From: P52-10 sp041397365
GTDB taxonomy: Bacteria; Pseudomonadota; Alphaproteobacteria; Rhizobiales; Xanthobacteraceae
Assembly (NCBI GenBank): GCA_041397365.1
Contig: JAWKWT010000004.1
Location: 1-64,000, forward strand
Reading direction: 5' to 3'
Length of the DNA: 64,000 bases
Positions 29,690-39,112 of this stretch are shown here, one piece after another. The translations under genes and the position numbers were made by a program. The stretch's first letter is position 1. Every line of letters begins with the position of its first letter. The notes under the pieces are model-generated. The model was given only the letters and a program-made list of their open reading frames with translations. It was not told the origin of the DNA and made no database searches.

Positions 29690-30013
29690 TGCTGCCGCTC
29701 CACATTAGAATGGTAGGGATGGTTGGTTAGCCGCTAGGTATAGCGAGCGGCCTGATGTCGCAAGGAGAAATTGCGACAATCGCCTTAAACTCGGCTTGTT
29801 TGCGGCGAATAGAGGTATTTCGCGCAAAATTTCATGCGTAATTCGGGCGGGAGAGCCCGTGCAACCCAGCCCAGCACTTTCCCGGTTTGATATGTGGCGA
29901 ATGATTTGCGTATCTGGCGGAGGAGATAGCCGCCGCCCAAAGCGCGCAAGAAACGCGCGGCGCAACCCGCCGCAACAACAAACGCTGACAACAAACTCAA
30001 GGTTTTTAGTTTA
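29690..30013. other. divergent intergenic region between rpoZ and the NYN gene
   Basis: It carries the promoters of both neighbours. A minus-strand frame reaching in from 30060 looks spurious because it overlaps the start of the NYN gene and has no ribosome-binding site. I see no RNA gene or repeat. Confidence 0.5.
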
Positions 30014-30655
30014 ATGCCGACAATGAACCACAAGATCGCGCTTTTTATTGACGGAGCCAATCTTTACGCCACCGCCAAGACACTCGGCTTCGATATCGAC
30101 TACAAGAAGTTGCTGAAGGAATTTCAGAGCCGCGGAACGCTGCTGCGCGCGTTCTACTACACGGCCATCATCGAGGATCAGGAATATTCGTCGATCCGCC
30201 CGTTGATCGACTGGCTCGACTACAACGGCTACACGGTCGTCACCAAGGCGACGAAGGAGTTCGTCGACTCCGCCGGTCGGCGCAAGATCAAGGGCAACAT
30301 GGACATCGAACTCGCCGTCGACGCCATGGAGCTTGCCGAGCATGTCGACGAGATCGTGCTGTTCTCCGGCGACGGCGATTTCCGTTCGCTGGTCGAGGCG
30401 GTGCAGCGGCGCGGCGTGCGCGTGACGGTGATCTCGACCATCTCCACGCAGCCGCCGATGGTCGCCGACGAACTGCGCCGTCAGGCCGACGTGTTCTCCG
30501 ACCTCGTGACGCTGCAATCGAAAATCGGCCGCGATCCGTCCGAGCGGCCGGAGCGGGCCCCGCGCGAGGGACGCGAGCCGCGACATACGCCGCAATTCCT
30601 GCAACGCAGCACCGTCGCCGCGCGCGGCGGCGATGACGACGATTTCGACGATTAG
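30014..30655 (+). CDS. NYN-domain (LabA/DUF88-like) protein
   Basis: 213 residues. The PIN-like NYN fold is clear from its acidic motifs: ALFIDGANLYATAKTL, RRKIKGNMDIELAVDAM and EIVLFSGDGDFRSLVEAVQR. Such proteins are predicted Mg2+-dependent RNases. After about residue 165 comes a low-complexity Arg/Pro/Glu-rich region and an acidic tail, GGDDDDFDD. MPT or the following MNHK may be the start. It is monocistronic and followed by a dispersed palindromic repeat. Confidence 0.88.
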   Translation: MPTMNHKIALFIDGANLYATAKTLGFDIDYKKLLKEFQSRGTLLRAFYYTAIIEDQEYSSIRPLIDWLDYNGYTVVTKATKEFVDSAGRRKIKGNMDIELAVDAMELAEHVDEIVLFSGDGDFRSLVEAVQRRGVRVTVISTISTQPPMVADELRRQADVFSDLVTLQSKIGRDPSERPERAPREGREPRHTPQFLQRSTVAARGGDDDDFDD

Positions 30656-30703
30656 AGCATGATCCCGAAAAGTGGGAACCGGTTTTCGGATTAGGTCATG
30701 CTC
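30655..30703. repeat. dispersed intergenic palindromic repeat (Rhizobiales type)
   Basis: The ends GAGCATGA and TCATGCTC are inverted. The core GATCCCGAAAAGTGGGAACC followed by GGTTTTCGGATTA folds as an imperfect hairpin. I recognise this element as very common between genes in Bradyrhizobium and relatives. Degenerate relatives occur near 51821, 56395, 58913 and 59123. Confidence 0.75.
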
Positions 30704-30767
30704 AAACAAGAATGGCAGGAGCACAATGGTTCAACCTGAACAGATCGTGCTTCCGGAGTAAGGCCGC

Positions 30768-31430
30768 GTGCCCTCGCCGCCCGCCCAATCGACCGCTACG
30801 CCTGACCGCGACTGCCCGCTCTGTCCGCGCCTCGCATCCTTCCGCGCCGAAAACCGCGCGCGCCAACCCGGCTGGTTCAACGCGCCGGTGCCGGCGTTCG
30901 GATCGCCGCAGGCGTCGGTGCTGATCGTCGGCCTCGCGCCCGGCCTCCAAGGCGCGAACCGCACCGGCCGTCCCTTCACCGGCGACTATGCCGGCGACCT
31001 GCTCTACCCGACCCTGATCGAGTACGGATTTGCACGCGGCGTTTTTCAGGCGCGACCGGACGACGGGCTGGAACTGGTCGATTGCCGGATCGCCAACGCG
31101 GTTCACTGCGTGCCGCCGCAGAACAAGCCGACGCCGGCCGAGATCAACACCTGCCGGCAATTCCTCATCGCCGCGATCGGCGAGATGCCGCGTCTTCGCG
31201 CGATCGTGGCGCTGGGCCGTATCGCCCACGACTCGACGCTCAGGGCGCTCGGGCTGAAACTGTCGCAGGCTCCGTTCGCGCATGGCGCGGTTCACACGGT
31301 GGCACCGATCGCGCTCTACGACAGCTATCATTGCTCGCGCTACAACACGAACACCGGCGTACTCACGCCACAGATGTTCCGCGCGGTGTTCGCGCGGCTG
31401 CGGGAAAATCTCAGCGGCGATCGCGATTGA
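30768..31430 (+). CDS. family 5 uracil-DNA glycosylase (UdgB type)
   Basis: It removes uracil and other deaminated bases from DNA. Motif 1 is GLAPGLQGANRTGRPFTGDY, which carries Ala-Pro-Gly where families 1-4 have a catalytic polar residue, the mark of family 5. Motif 2 is CSRYNTNTGVLT near the C-terminus. Cysteines in DCPLCPRL, CVPPQNKP and EINTCRQFL suit the 4Fe-4S cluster. 220 residues from a GTG start at 30768. It follows the repeat element and is probably transcribed alone. Confidence 0.9.
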   Translation: MPSPPAQSTATPDRDCPLCPRLASFRAENRARQPGWFNAPVPAFGSPQASVLIVGLAPGLQGANRTGRPFTGDYAGDLLYPTLIEYGFARGVFQARPDDGLELVDCRIANAVHCVPPQNKPTPAEINTCRQFLIAAIGEMPRLRAIVALGRIAHDSTLRALGLKLSQAPFAHGAVHTVAPIALYDSYHCSRYNTNTGVLTPQMFRAVFARLRENLSGDRD

Positions 31431-31460
31431 GATTCTTCAACAAACGCAGAAACCCGCGCC

Positions 31461-31934
31461 TCAACCCCGCGCCCGCAACAGCCGGCCCTTCTCGCGATTC
31501 CAGTCGCGCTTCTTTTCCGTCTCGCGCTTGTCGTGCAGTTTCTTGCCCTTGGCCAGGGCAAGCTCCACCTTCGCGCGGCCCTGCTCGTTGAAGTAAAGTT
31601 TTAGCGGGATCAGCGTCATGCCTTCGCGCTCGACCGCGCCGATCAGCTTGTTGATCTGGCGGCGATGCATCAGCAATTTGCGCGGCCGCTTCGGCAGATG
31701 GTTGAAACGATTGGCCTGGAGATATTCGGGAATGTTGGCGTTGATGAGCCAGATCTCGCCGTCGCGCGAGTCCGCATAGGACTCGCCGATGGTCGCCTTG
31801 CCGCCCCGGATCGACTTGACCTCGGTGCCGGTCAGCACGATGCCGGCCTCGAACGAGTCCTCGATCGCGTAATTGAAGCGCGCCTTGCGGTTGTCGGCGA
31901 CAACCTTGATGGCGCGCTGAGCCTTCTCAGCCAT
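31461..31934 (-). CDS. smpB: SsrA-binding protein SmpB
   Basis: SmpB carries tmRNA to stalled ribosomes. Motifs: VVADNRKARFNYAIEDSFEA, GIVLTGTEVKSIRGGKATIG, FNHLPKRPRKLLMHRRQINK and the basic C-terminal tail KGKKLHDKRETEKKRDWNRE that mimics the mRNA path. 157 residues is standard. The tmRNA gene itself was not seen in this window. The gene lies between mscL and the convergent glycosylase. Confidence 0.96.
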   Translation of the reverse strand: MAEKAQRAIKVVADNRKARFNYAIEDSFEAGIVLTGTEVKSIRGGKATIGESYADSRDGEIWLINANIPEYLQANRFNHLPKRPRKLLMHRRQINKLIGAVEREGMTLIPLKLYFNEQGRAKVELALAKGKKLHDKRETEKKRDWNREKGRLLRARG

Positions 31935-31970
31935 AGGCGCGATCCGGAGTTTGCCGTTCGAATGCGACGG

Positions 31971-32378
31971 CTATTTCTTCACCGCGTCGCGGATTTCGGT
32001 CAGAAGCTGCTGATCGAGCGTCATTTCCGGCTTGGCCGGCGGCGGCTCGGCCGCCTTCATCTTGTTCATGAGACGGATAACGATGAACAGCACGAAAGCG
32101 ACGATCATGAAGTTCAGCGTCAGCGTGAGGAAATTGCCCCATGCGAGAACGGCACCCTGCTTTTTTGCGTCCGCAAGATTGGTCGCGGTCACATCCTTCG
32201 ACAAGGCAATGAAATAGTTCGAAAAATCCAGACCGCCAGTCGCCGCGCCGATAATCGGCATGATAATGTCGGCGACCATCGACGAGACGATCGCCCCGAA
32301 GGCCGCGCCGATGATGACGCCGACCGCCAGATCGACGACATTGCCGCGCAACGCGAACTTCTTGAATTCCTCAAGCAT
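31971..32378 (-). CDS. mscL: large-conductance mechanosensitive channel MscL
   Basis: MscL opens under membrane tension and releases solutes after hypo-osmotic shock. The start MLEEFKKFALRGNVVDLAVG is preceded by GGGGGAG, which decides it over the ATG seven codons upstream. Two membrane helices are visible: VIIGAAFGAIVSSMVADIIM and NFMIVAFVLFIVIRLMNKM. The cytoplasmic C-terminal helix LDQQLLTEIRDAVKK is present. 135 residues. Confidence 0.96.
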   Translation of the reverse strand: MLEEFKKFALRGNVVDLAVGVIIGAAFGAIVSSMVADIIMPIIGAATGGLDFSNYFIALSKDVTATNLADAKKQGAVLAWGNFLTLTLNFMIVAFVLFIVIRLMNKMKAAEPPPAKPEMTLDQQLLTEIRDAVKK

Positions 32379-32430
32379 CCGACACTCCCCCTTTGCCATC
32401 CGCTCAGCGGATGCAGTTCACCTTCAGAAA

Positions 32431-33327
32431 TCAGTTCAACAATCCGGCGTGAATCATCGCGTCGCGAATGACCTTACCGGTCGCGTCCGTCACCGGCGTC
32501 ATCGGCAGGCGGATATCCTCGCCCATGCGGCCCAAAAGCTTCAGCCCGTGCTTGGCGCCCGCAAGGCCCGGCTCCTTGAAGACGGCGTCGTGCAGCGGCG
32601 TCAGCCGGTCCTGAATTTCCAGCCCCGTCGCATAATCACCTTTCAGCACGGCGTTCATCAAATCGGCGCAGAGTTTCGGCGCGACATTGGCGACCACGGA
32701 AATGCAGCCGTGACCGCCGGCCGCCATATAGGCCAGCGCCGTCATGTCCTCGCCCGACAGTTGGATGAAGTCCGGCCCCATCGCGTGCCGCTGCTGCGAG
32801 ACGCGGCCGAGATTGGCGGTCGCGTCCTTCACGCCGGCGATGTTCTTCAGCTCGAACAAACGCGCCATCGTCTCGACCGACATGTCGATGACCGAACGCG
32901 GCGGGATGTTGTAGATGATGATCGGAATCCCGATCGCATCGTTCACCGCCTTGAAATGCGCATACAGGCCCTGCTGGGTCGGCTTGTTGTAATACGGCGT
33001 CACCACCAGAACCCCGTTCGCCCCCGCCTTCTCGGCGTGCTTGGCCAGCGAAACCGCTTCACGGGTCGAATTGGAGCCTGCGCCGGCGATCACCGGAACC
33101 CGGCCCTTCGATTCCTCGATGCACCATTCGACCACCTTGTGGTGCTCGTCGTGGCTCAAGGTCGGGCTTTCGCCGGTCGTGCCGACGGGAACCAGCCCGT
33201 GCGACCCCTCCGCGATCTGCCAGTTCACCAACGCGCGAAAGGCCGCCTCATCGAGCGAGCCGTCTTTTTTGAACGGCGTCACCAAGGCGGTATAGGAACC
33301 CCGAAAGGCCATCTTGGTGGCTGCCAT
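32431..33327 (-). CDS. dapA: 4-hydroxy-tetrahydrodipicolinate synthase
   Basis: DapA condenses pyruvate and aspartate semialdehyde, the first step to lysine and meso-diaminopimelate. Key residues: the Schiff-base lysine in NIAGVKDATANLGR, the tyrosine in VVTPYYNKPTQQGLY and GTTGESPTLSHDEH. 298 residues from MAATKMAFRGSYTALVTPF, with GGAGAG just upstream. It is followed by mscL and smpB on the same strand. The region upstream carries three copies of CAAGGAT at about 14-base intervals (33456-33486). Confidence 0.95.
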   Translation of the reverse strand: MAATKMAFRGSYTALVTPFKKDGSLDEAAFRALVNWQIAEGSHGLVPVGTTGESPTLSHDEHHKVVEWCIEESKGRVPVIAGAGSNSTREAVSLAKHAEKAGANGVLVVTPYYNKPTQQGLYAHFKAVNDAIGIPIIIYNIPPRSVIDMSVETMARLFELKNIAGVKDATANLGRVSQQRHAMGPDFIQLSGEDMTALAYMAAGGHGCISVVANVAPKLCADLMNAVLKGDYATGLEIQDRLTPLHDAVFKEPGLAGAKHGLKLLGRMGEDIRLPMTPVTDATGKVIRDAMIHAGLLN

Positions 33328-33616
33328 CACACTCTCCATTCGCGCCGCCCTCGTTCCGCGATTTCCGCGGCAGGCGTATCAGGCGATAGATACCGGGTCC
33401 GCCCGCGAGAGGAAAGAGGCGGCGCAAAAAGCCTGTTCAGGCCCCGATTTCGCCAAGGATAGGGACCAAGGATGTGGATCAAGGATAGCGGCGGAATGAG
33501 GACGGCGGGCAAATATGTGTCCAACCTTCGGCCCGGTCGTTCGTGGTTTATCAACCCTATGAGGCCATAGATTGTAATTTGGGGGCGCATCACCGATTCG
33601 GCACAAGGAAGAACCG

Positions 33617-36024
33617 TTGACTCACCGGGGTTGCACAAAAACTTTTCGCGCTTCGCTCCGCCGCTGTCTCTCGATGTCGAGCATGGCCGTGATCCTGCTC
33701 GTCGCGCCGCTGGCGGATCATGCGGCGCTCGGGCAGACCGCCAAGCCGGCGGCAACCTCCCAGAGCAAGACCACTTCGAAACAACCCCAGGCGAAGACCG
33801 CGGCGAAGCCCAAAGCCTCCGAACACAAGGCCAAGGAACACAAGGCCAAGGAAGCGGCCAAGCCGAAGCAAGCGGCCAAAAAGCCGGCCGCGCCGGCGAA
33901 GCCTGCGCCAAAATCCGCCGCCGCCAAAACCACTGCGAAGAAGCCTTCCGGAAAACCGGCGGCGCCACCGAAGCAGGTCTCCCGCACCTCGTCCGGTTCC
34001 GTAACCTCCAGCGTTGGCGCGGCGCCGAAGGCGGCCGCGATCTCGGCTCCGGTGCGGGTCGCGCCGCCCGTCCCTGCGCGACGCGCCGGCCCGCCAGCCG
34101 CGGTCGCCGCCGGCACGGCGTCCGCCGCGGATCGCGAAGCACTCGATCGCGTGTTCGAACTCGTCCGCCAGCGCAAGCTTGGCGAGGCCGATCAGACGAT
34201 CGCCAGCATTTCCGATTCCGTCGCGCAGAAGCTGGCGGAGTGGGTGTTCCTGCGCAGCGACGGAAACGGCGCGTCGGCCGAACGCTACCGCGCGTTCATC
34301 ACCGCCAATCCCGGCTGGCCGAGCGTGAACTATCTGCGCCGTCGCGGCGAGGTGCGCTGTGGGACGACAATCGCGACGACGCCGCTGTGCTCAACTGGTT
34401 CGCCAACGAGGAACCGCTCAGCGCGAAGGGGCATCTGGTGCTGGCGCGGGCGCTGCTTGCGCGCGGCGACCGCAACGGCGCGGCGCGACAGGTCCGCGCG
34501 ACCTGGCACGACGACGTGTTCTCGAAGGACGTCGAGGCGCGCGCGCTGGAGATGTTCGCGCCGCTGCTCACCGCGGGCGATCACAAGCTGCGGATGGACG
34601 ATCTGCTGTTCACCAACGATTCGGCGGGCGCGCTGCGCGCGGCGCAGCGGGTCGGCAGCGCGCAGGTCGCCATCGCCAAGGCGCGGATCGCGGTCGACAA
34701 GAAAGCGGGCAACGCCAAGGCGCTGCTGGACGCGGTGCCGCGCGAGGCGCAGAGCGACCCGAGCTACCTGTTCGGCCGCATCCAGTATCTGCGCCGCGCC
34801 GACAAGATCGCCGAAGCTGCCGAGTTCATGCAGTCCGCGCCGCGCGATCCGGCCCGGCTCGGCAATCCGGACGAATGGTGGATCGAGCGGCGCGTGATCG
34901 CGCGCAAGCTGCTCGACCTCGGCGACTACCGGACGGCTTATGTGATCTGCCGGGACGCTGGACTGCCGGAGCGCGACGTTTATCAAGTCGAACAACAATT
35001 CATGGCCGGCTGGATCGCGTTGCGCTTCCTGAACGATCCGTCGACGGCGCTGCGGCACTTCCAGCGCATCGGCGTCGGATCGAGCAACCCCACACATCTC
35101 GCGCGGGCCGGCTACTGGCAGGGCCGCGCCTATGAGGCGCTCGGCCATACGCAGGAGGCGCGCACGGCCTATCAGGCCGGCGCAATGCATTCGACCAGCT
35201 ATTATGGGCAGCTTGCGCGCGCAAGAATCGGCCTGCCGCAGATCGCCCTGCGTGACGCGCCGCCAAGCGCGCGCGGCCGGTCCTACGAGGTCGTTCGCGC
35301 GCTCGAATTGCTCTATGCGCTCGACGAGCGCGATCTTGCGGCGACGATGCTGGTCGATCTCGCCGATCGCATCGATGAAATTGACGCGCTGACCGCGCTG
35401 GCCGAAACCACCGCCCGCAACAAGGATGCGCGCGGAATGCTGATCGTCGGCAAGGGCGCGCTCAATCGCGGCTATCCGTTCGATCACTACGCCTACCCGG
35501 TCTCGGGAATCCCGGCTTTCCAGACCATCGGTCCGGAGGTCGAGCGCGGGCTTGTTCACGCCATCGCCCGCCAGGAAAGCGCCTTCAATCCGCGGGTGAT
35601 CTCGCCGGCCAAGGCGATGGGGCTGATGCAGGTGACGCCGCCGGCGGCGCGAACCATCACGCGGCGGTTCGGCGCGAGCTACGATCCGAAGCGGCTGCTG
35701 TCAGATCCGTCCTACAATGCGATGCTGGGCGCGGCCGAACTCGGCGCGCTCGTCAACGATTTCCGCGGCTCGTACATCCTGACCTTCATCGGCTACAATG
35801 CCGGCCGTGGACGCGTGCGCGACTGGATCCAGCGCTATGGCGATCCGCGCGACCCGAAGGTCGATCCGGTCGACTGGGTCGAGCGGATTCCGTTTTCGGA
35901 GACACGCAATTACGTGCAGCGGATCATGGAAAACGTTCAGGTCTATCGCGCACGATTCGGTGGCGGATCGGGCCTGCGGATCGAAGCCGATTTGAAACGC
36001 GGAACCAGCGTCGCTGAAAACTGA
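33617..36024 (+). CDS. soluble lytic murein transglycosylase, Slt70 type (one frameshift)
   Basis: It cleaves peptidoglycan between MurNAc and GlcNAc, forming anhydro-muropeptides. The TTG start follows GGAAG. A signal sequence is followed by a long Lys/Ala/Pro-rich linker (residues 38-160), then the superhelical alpha-helical domain and the catalytic SLT domain with RQESAFNPRVISPAKAMGLM (Glu catalytic) and FIGYNAGRGRVRDWI. One base is missing near 34352, in GGCGAGGTGCG, so the frame changes between YLRRRGE and ALWDDNRDDAAVLNW. Corrected length about 802 residues. Two complementary halves and a normal catalytic domain argue for a sequencing error. Confidence 0.9.
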
Positions 36025-36038
36025 CCGTTCTCAAGGAA

Positions 36039-36260
36039 TCATCGCTTCAAAAGGATCGGCAGCAGCCGCTCGATTTCGGCCGCTGCATTGGCGAGACGCG
36101 TGAGCTGGGCGTTGTCGGTCTCCGGCCGGGCCGCGATTTCCCGCAGCAGTTCCGAAATCTCGCGCAGATAGCCTGCGATGCTTTCCACGGAGTCGGCAAT
36201 CCGCAGATCGGCTGTTTCATGGCCTGCATCTGCCAGCGAAGGCTCACGGTCTTTCGTCAT
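36039..36260 (-). CDS. small hypothetical helical protein (73 aa)
   Basis: MTKDREPSLADAGHETADLR is followed by one long amphipathic helix, SIAGYLREISELLREIAARP, and a second ending ERLLPILLKR. This looks like a small coiled coil or DUF-type protein. It is convergent with the transglycosylase. No family is recognised. Confidence 0.5.
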   Translation of the reverse strand: MTKDREPSLADAGHETADLRIADSVESIAGYLREISELLREIAARPETDNAQLTRLANAAAEIERLLPILLKR

Positions 36261-36351
36261 TTTCGGATGAGCATCCTTGCATCTCGGTTGGCTTCGGCGC
36301 GGTGGTGGGTTCGTCTTTCAGCAATGAAATAAACACCGGCATCCCAATAAA

Positions 36352-36381
36352 AATCCCCGGCGGATCGCTCCGCCGGGGATT
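36352..36381 (-). terminator. strong terminator of the porin gene
   Basis: A 13-bp perfect stem, AATCCCCGGCGGA with its complement, and a four-base loop. T-rich sequence follows on both strands, so it can work in both directions. Confidence 0.88.
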
Positions 36382-36436
36382 TTCGTTTTGCAGAGGTCGG
36401 GGTGCGAGACTTACGTCCGCACACCCCTGCCCCGGA

Positions 36437-37966
36437 TCAGAAGAAGCGACGCACCGAGAACATGCCCGAGATCACGTCCTGGTCCCGGATCACATACGCA
36501 CCAGCCGGCTTGTAACCATTGGCCGCCTGGTTGTACACGACGCCCGAAGCATGGCCGACGCTGTGGTTGGTCCACATCACCTCGACACCGATCGTCAGGT
36601 CACGAACCGGGGTCCAGTAGGTGCGCGAGCCGACGCCGTAGATCCGGTAATCGAAGTTACAGGCTCCGGTACCCGACACGTTGGCACCGTTCAGCGTCAG
36701 CGTACCAGTCGCGCTGCCCGCAGCGAACTTCGAGCAGAGGATGGCGTTCGCCGTCCCGTTGTAGTCGATCTGCTCGGCACCGCCGAAGACCGACGTGCGC
36801 CACTCGTTGTTCCAGCCATGCTCGAACGCGAGCGAACCGCCGTAGGTGGTGGTCAGCTGCTGGCCGGTCGGGCCATAGGCGATGCCCGCACCCGCGCCAG
36901 CCGTGCTGCTGTACACCGAGTCCCAGACATAGCCGCCGTTGAAGCTGTTGCCACCGCCGTACAGACCGAACGCAGCACCCTGGCCGATGTTGGCGAAGGT
37001 GTTGGTGGTCGCGCCGACCGAGTACGAACCCTGAATGTACAGAGCGTCGTTCACGCCGGTCGGGGTGTTGAACTTGAAGCCGGCATTGACGCCGCCGCCG
37101 ATCTTGTCGGACGGAGCGCCCGAAAGCTCGGTGCAGGCCGCCGAGGCCGGGCCGCAATTGTAGGCGACATGGTTGTTCACGATCATGCCGGCGACGTGGA
37201 AGCTGCCCCAGGCCTGGTCGAGACGGATCTGGCCGACGATTTCAGGCCAGGTGTTGCCGCCACGGGTTTCGGTCCCGAGCGTAGCAATGCCCATTTGCGT
37301 CAGAGCATTGGCGCCGTTGTAGTTGCCGCGCTTGCGCTCCTTGCCGTCTTCCAGCGAGAGCGTGCCGGACCAGCCATTGCCGAACTGATGGGTGTAGGCC
37401 GCAACGAAGCGACCGCCAGCCGTGTCGGGATTGCCGAGCCAGCCGTTGCTGCCCCACTTGAAGGCATAGGCGTACGGGCTGTCGAAATACGACGTGCCGG
37501 CGCGGCCGATCGTGAAGCCACCCCACTGGATGATGCCCGAGTCGATCGCGATGATGTTGGCCGCATTCGCTCCGGCGCCCGGCGAGGTCGACTGCTCGGC
37601 GCGAACCACCGAGAAGGTGCGCAGGGTGCCGTAGGCGGTCTGCGTGCGGGTGTCGATGTTCAGGAACACGCGCGAACGGGTGTTGAAGACGTCACGATCG
37701 CGAGTCCGCGTGGCGAAGCCGTTGCCGACAGCCCACGACTGCAGGTTGGTGCCGCGCGAATTGACATGCACTTCGGCGCGGATGTGACCGCCGATGCGAA
37801 TGCAGGTGTCGGTGCCGGGGATATAATAGAAACCCGCACCGTACAGCGAGCAGATCCTCACGTATTCGACCGGCTTGGCCTTAACGGGAAGATCGGCCGC
37901 CTGAGCTCCCGTCAGGGCGACAAGTCCCGCCGCCGAGCCGAGGAGTAGGCTCTTAACCATCTTCAT
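36437..37966 (-). CDS. alphaproteobacterial outer-membrane porin (porin_2 family)
   Basis: An outer-membrane channel for small hydrophilic solutes, related to Brucella Omp2b. The signal peptide is KSLLLGSAAGLVALTGAQAA. The mature N-terminus DLPVKAKPVEYVRICSLYGA, the GFYYIPGTDTCIRIGGHIRA segment and alternating amphipathic strands (RSRVFLNIDTRTQTAYGTLR) are typical, and the chain ends in Phe (FSVRRFF) as needed by the Bam machinery. 509 residues. Four cysteines (two pairs) may form loop disulphides. It has its own promoter and terminator. Confidence 0.93.
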   Translation of the reverse strand: MKMVKSLLLGSAAGLVALTGAQAADLPVKAKPVEYVRICSLYGAGFYYIPGTDTCIRIGGHIRAEVHVNSRGTNLQSWAVGNGFATRTRDRDVFNTRSRVFLNIDTRTQTAYGTLRTFSVVRAEQSTSPGAGANAANIIAIDSGIIQWGGFTIGRAGTSYFDSPYAYAFKWGSNGWLGNPDTAGGRFVAAYTHQFGNGWSGTLSLEDGKERKRGNYNGANALTQMGIATLGTETRGGNTWPEIVGQIRLDQAWGSFHVAGMIVNNHVAYNCGPASAACTELSGAPSDKIGGGVNAGFKFNTPTGVNDALYIQGSYSVGATTNTFANIGQGAAFGLYGGGNSFNGGYVWDSVYSSTAGAGAGIAYGPTGQQLTTTYGGSLAFEHGWNNEWRTSVFGGAEQIDYNGTANAILCSKFAAGSATGTLTLNGANVSGTGACNFDYRIYGVGSRTYWTPVRDLTIGVEVMWTNHSVGHASGVVYNQAANGYKPAGAYVIRDQDVISGMFSVRRFF

Positions 37967-38487
37967 CTCAAACCTCCAAGTTTGCTCTGTTCACCCGTCG
38001 CTTCGCGCTTCTCGGACACCCCCGCACCAGCGAAAGCGACTTAAGCGAAACCCTAGACGGGACGACTCGGGATGCCCCCCTCTGTCGCGCAATCAGAATT
38101 GACCGGAACCGTACAAACTCGCAATCGAAACCGTACGGGCACGTACACTTTGAAGGCCGGTGTTGCACAAATAGCACTCACACCATTTTGACATGTCAAG
38201 TAAGCTATTGAAAACATTATAATTTTTAGTTTGTTAAGAGTCTCACGGTCGTCGAATCCGCCTGTCGCCTCCCCGCAACACTCGGCCGCAACGCCGCGCA
38301 TTCTCGCGCGATTCCGAGGGCGAATCTCCTGTCGGACGTCCATTCGACACCCGACGACGCTTGCAGTGATTCCAATCCGAACAGCCGCAAACGACAGGGA
38401 ATCGGAAGGAAGACTCCCTCTCTTAGCCAGAGACAGGTTCCCATCGCCGGGAACAATGGCTCGCGTTCATCAGAAGAGAAAGACGGA
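37967..38487. other. long intergenic region: porin leader and promoter, then nothing clear
   Basis: From 37967 to about 38165 is the presumed porin 5' leader. The AT-rich part at 38160-38232 holds the promoter. Between 38233 and 38487 I see no gene, RNA or repeat. Confidence 0.5.
38171..38199 (-). promoter_or_regulatory. putative sigma-70 promoter of the porin gene
   Basis: On the minus strand TTGACA (38199-38194) is followed after 17 bases by TGCTAT (38176-38171). The -35 box is perfect and the -10 weak. The -35 is part of the 12-bp palindrome TTGACATGTCAA (38188-38199). The leader would be about 200 bases. Confidence 0.5.
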
Positions 38488-39012
38488 CTATCCAACGCGG
38501 GCGGCAAAACTTGCGCGATAGGCGTCGCGGTCCGCCTCGTCCGATTTGGCGTAACAGGTTCCCTTGCCCTGGCGCTGAGCGCCCCTGCCCCGGCTGCGCA
38601 GCACGCCGCCCATCGCCTGCATCGCCGTGGTCGCCATCGGCGCGAGCAATTCGCGAAGATGCGTGCAGCCGAGCGCGCCGCCGATCCGCTTGCGAATCTC
38701 GCCTTGCCAGCCTGCTCCGATTTTGATGCCGATCAGTTGCTTCATCGGATCAACCGCGAACGGACACACGGCTTGCGGAAAGGCATCCATCGCCGAAGCC
38801 ACGTCGCGAATGACGAACTGCTCGTCGAGCGTCAGCCTGATCCACATATTATGCAGCGGCTGCCCGGCCTTGCCCCGATCGGTGTCATAGGTCTTGGTGT
38901 CGATCATATTGCCTTCGACATCCCACAGGCCGTCCCCGCGTTCGAACGCCTCGCAGACGATCCGGCGCGTATGAATATGTCGGCGAGGCATGGCAGGCGC
39001 GGGAAGCGGCAT
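38488..39012 (-). CDS. DUF2889-domain protein
   Basis: 174 residues. The DUF2889 pattern is clear: RRIVCEAFERGDGLWDVEGN, MIDTKTYDTDRGKAGQPLHN, MWIRLTLDEQFVIRDVASAM, and the C-terminal IRKRIGGALGCTHLRELLAP. The family's function is unknown; members often lie near acyl-CoA or aromatic degradation genes, which fits the neighbouring operon. It lies 100 bases behind the IclR gene on the same strand and may be co-transcribed with it. Confidence 0.85.
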   Translation of the reverse strand: MPLPAPAMPRRHIHTRRIVCEAFERGDGLWDVEGNMIDTKTYDTDRGKAGQPLHNMWIRLTLDEQFVIRDVASAMDAFPQAVCPFAVDPMKQLIGIKIGAGWQGEIRKRIGGALGCTHLRELLAPMATTAMQAMGGVLRSRGRGAQRQGKGTCYAKSDEADRDAYRASFAARVG

Positions 39013-39112
39013 CCGACCGGTCTTTCTTCTTGTTCGTTACGTTGAATGATTGTTCTTCATTATTGTCTTGGCATTATTGTCGCGGCGGCGGCCGATCTTC
39101 GCAAGCGCGGGC

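Noticed and set aside
29785..30060. Minus-strand frame of 91 codons between rpoZ and the NYN gene
   Set aside because: It overlaps the start of the NYN gene on the opposite strand and has no ribosome-binding site; the region is needed for two divergent promoters.
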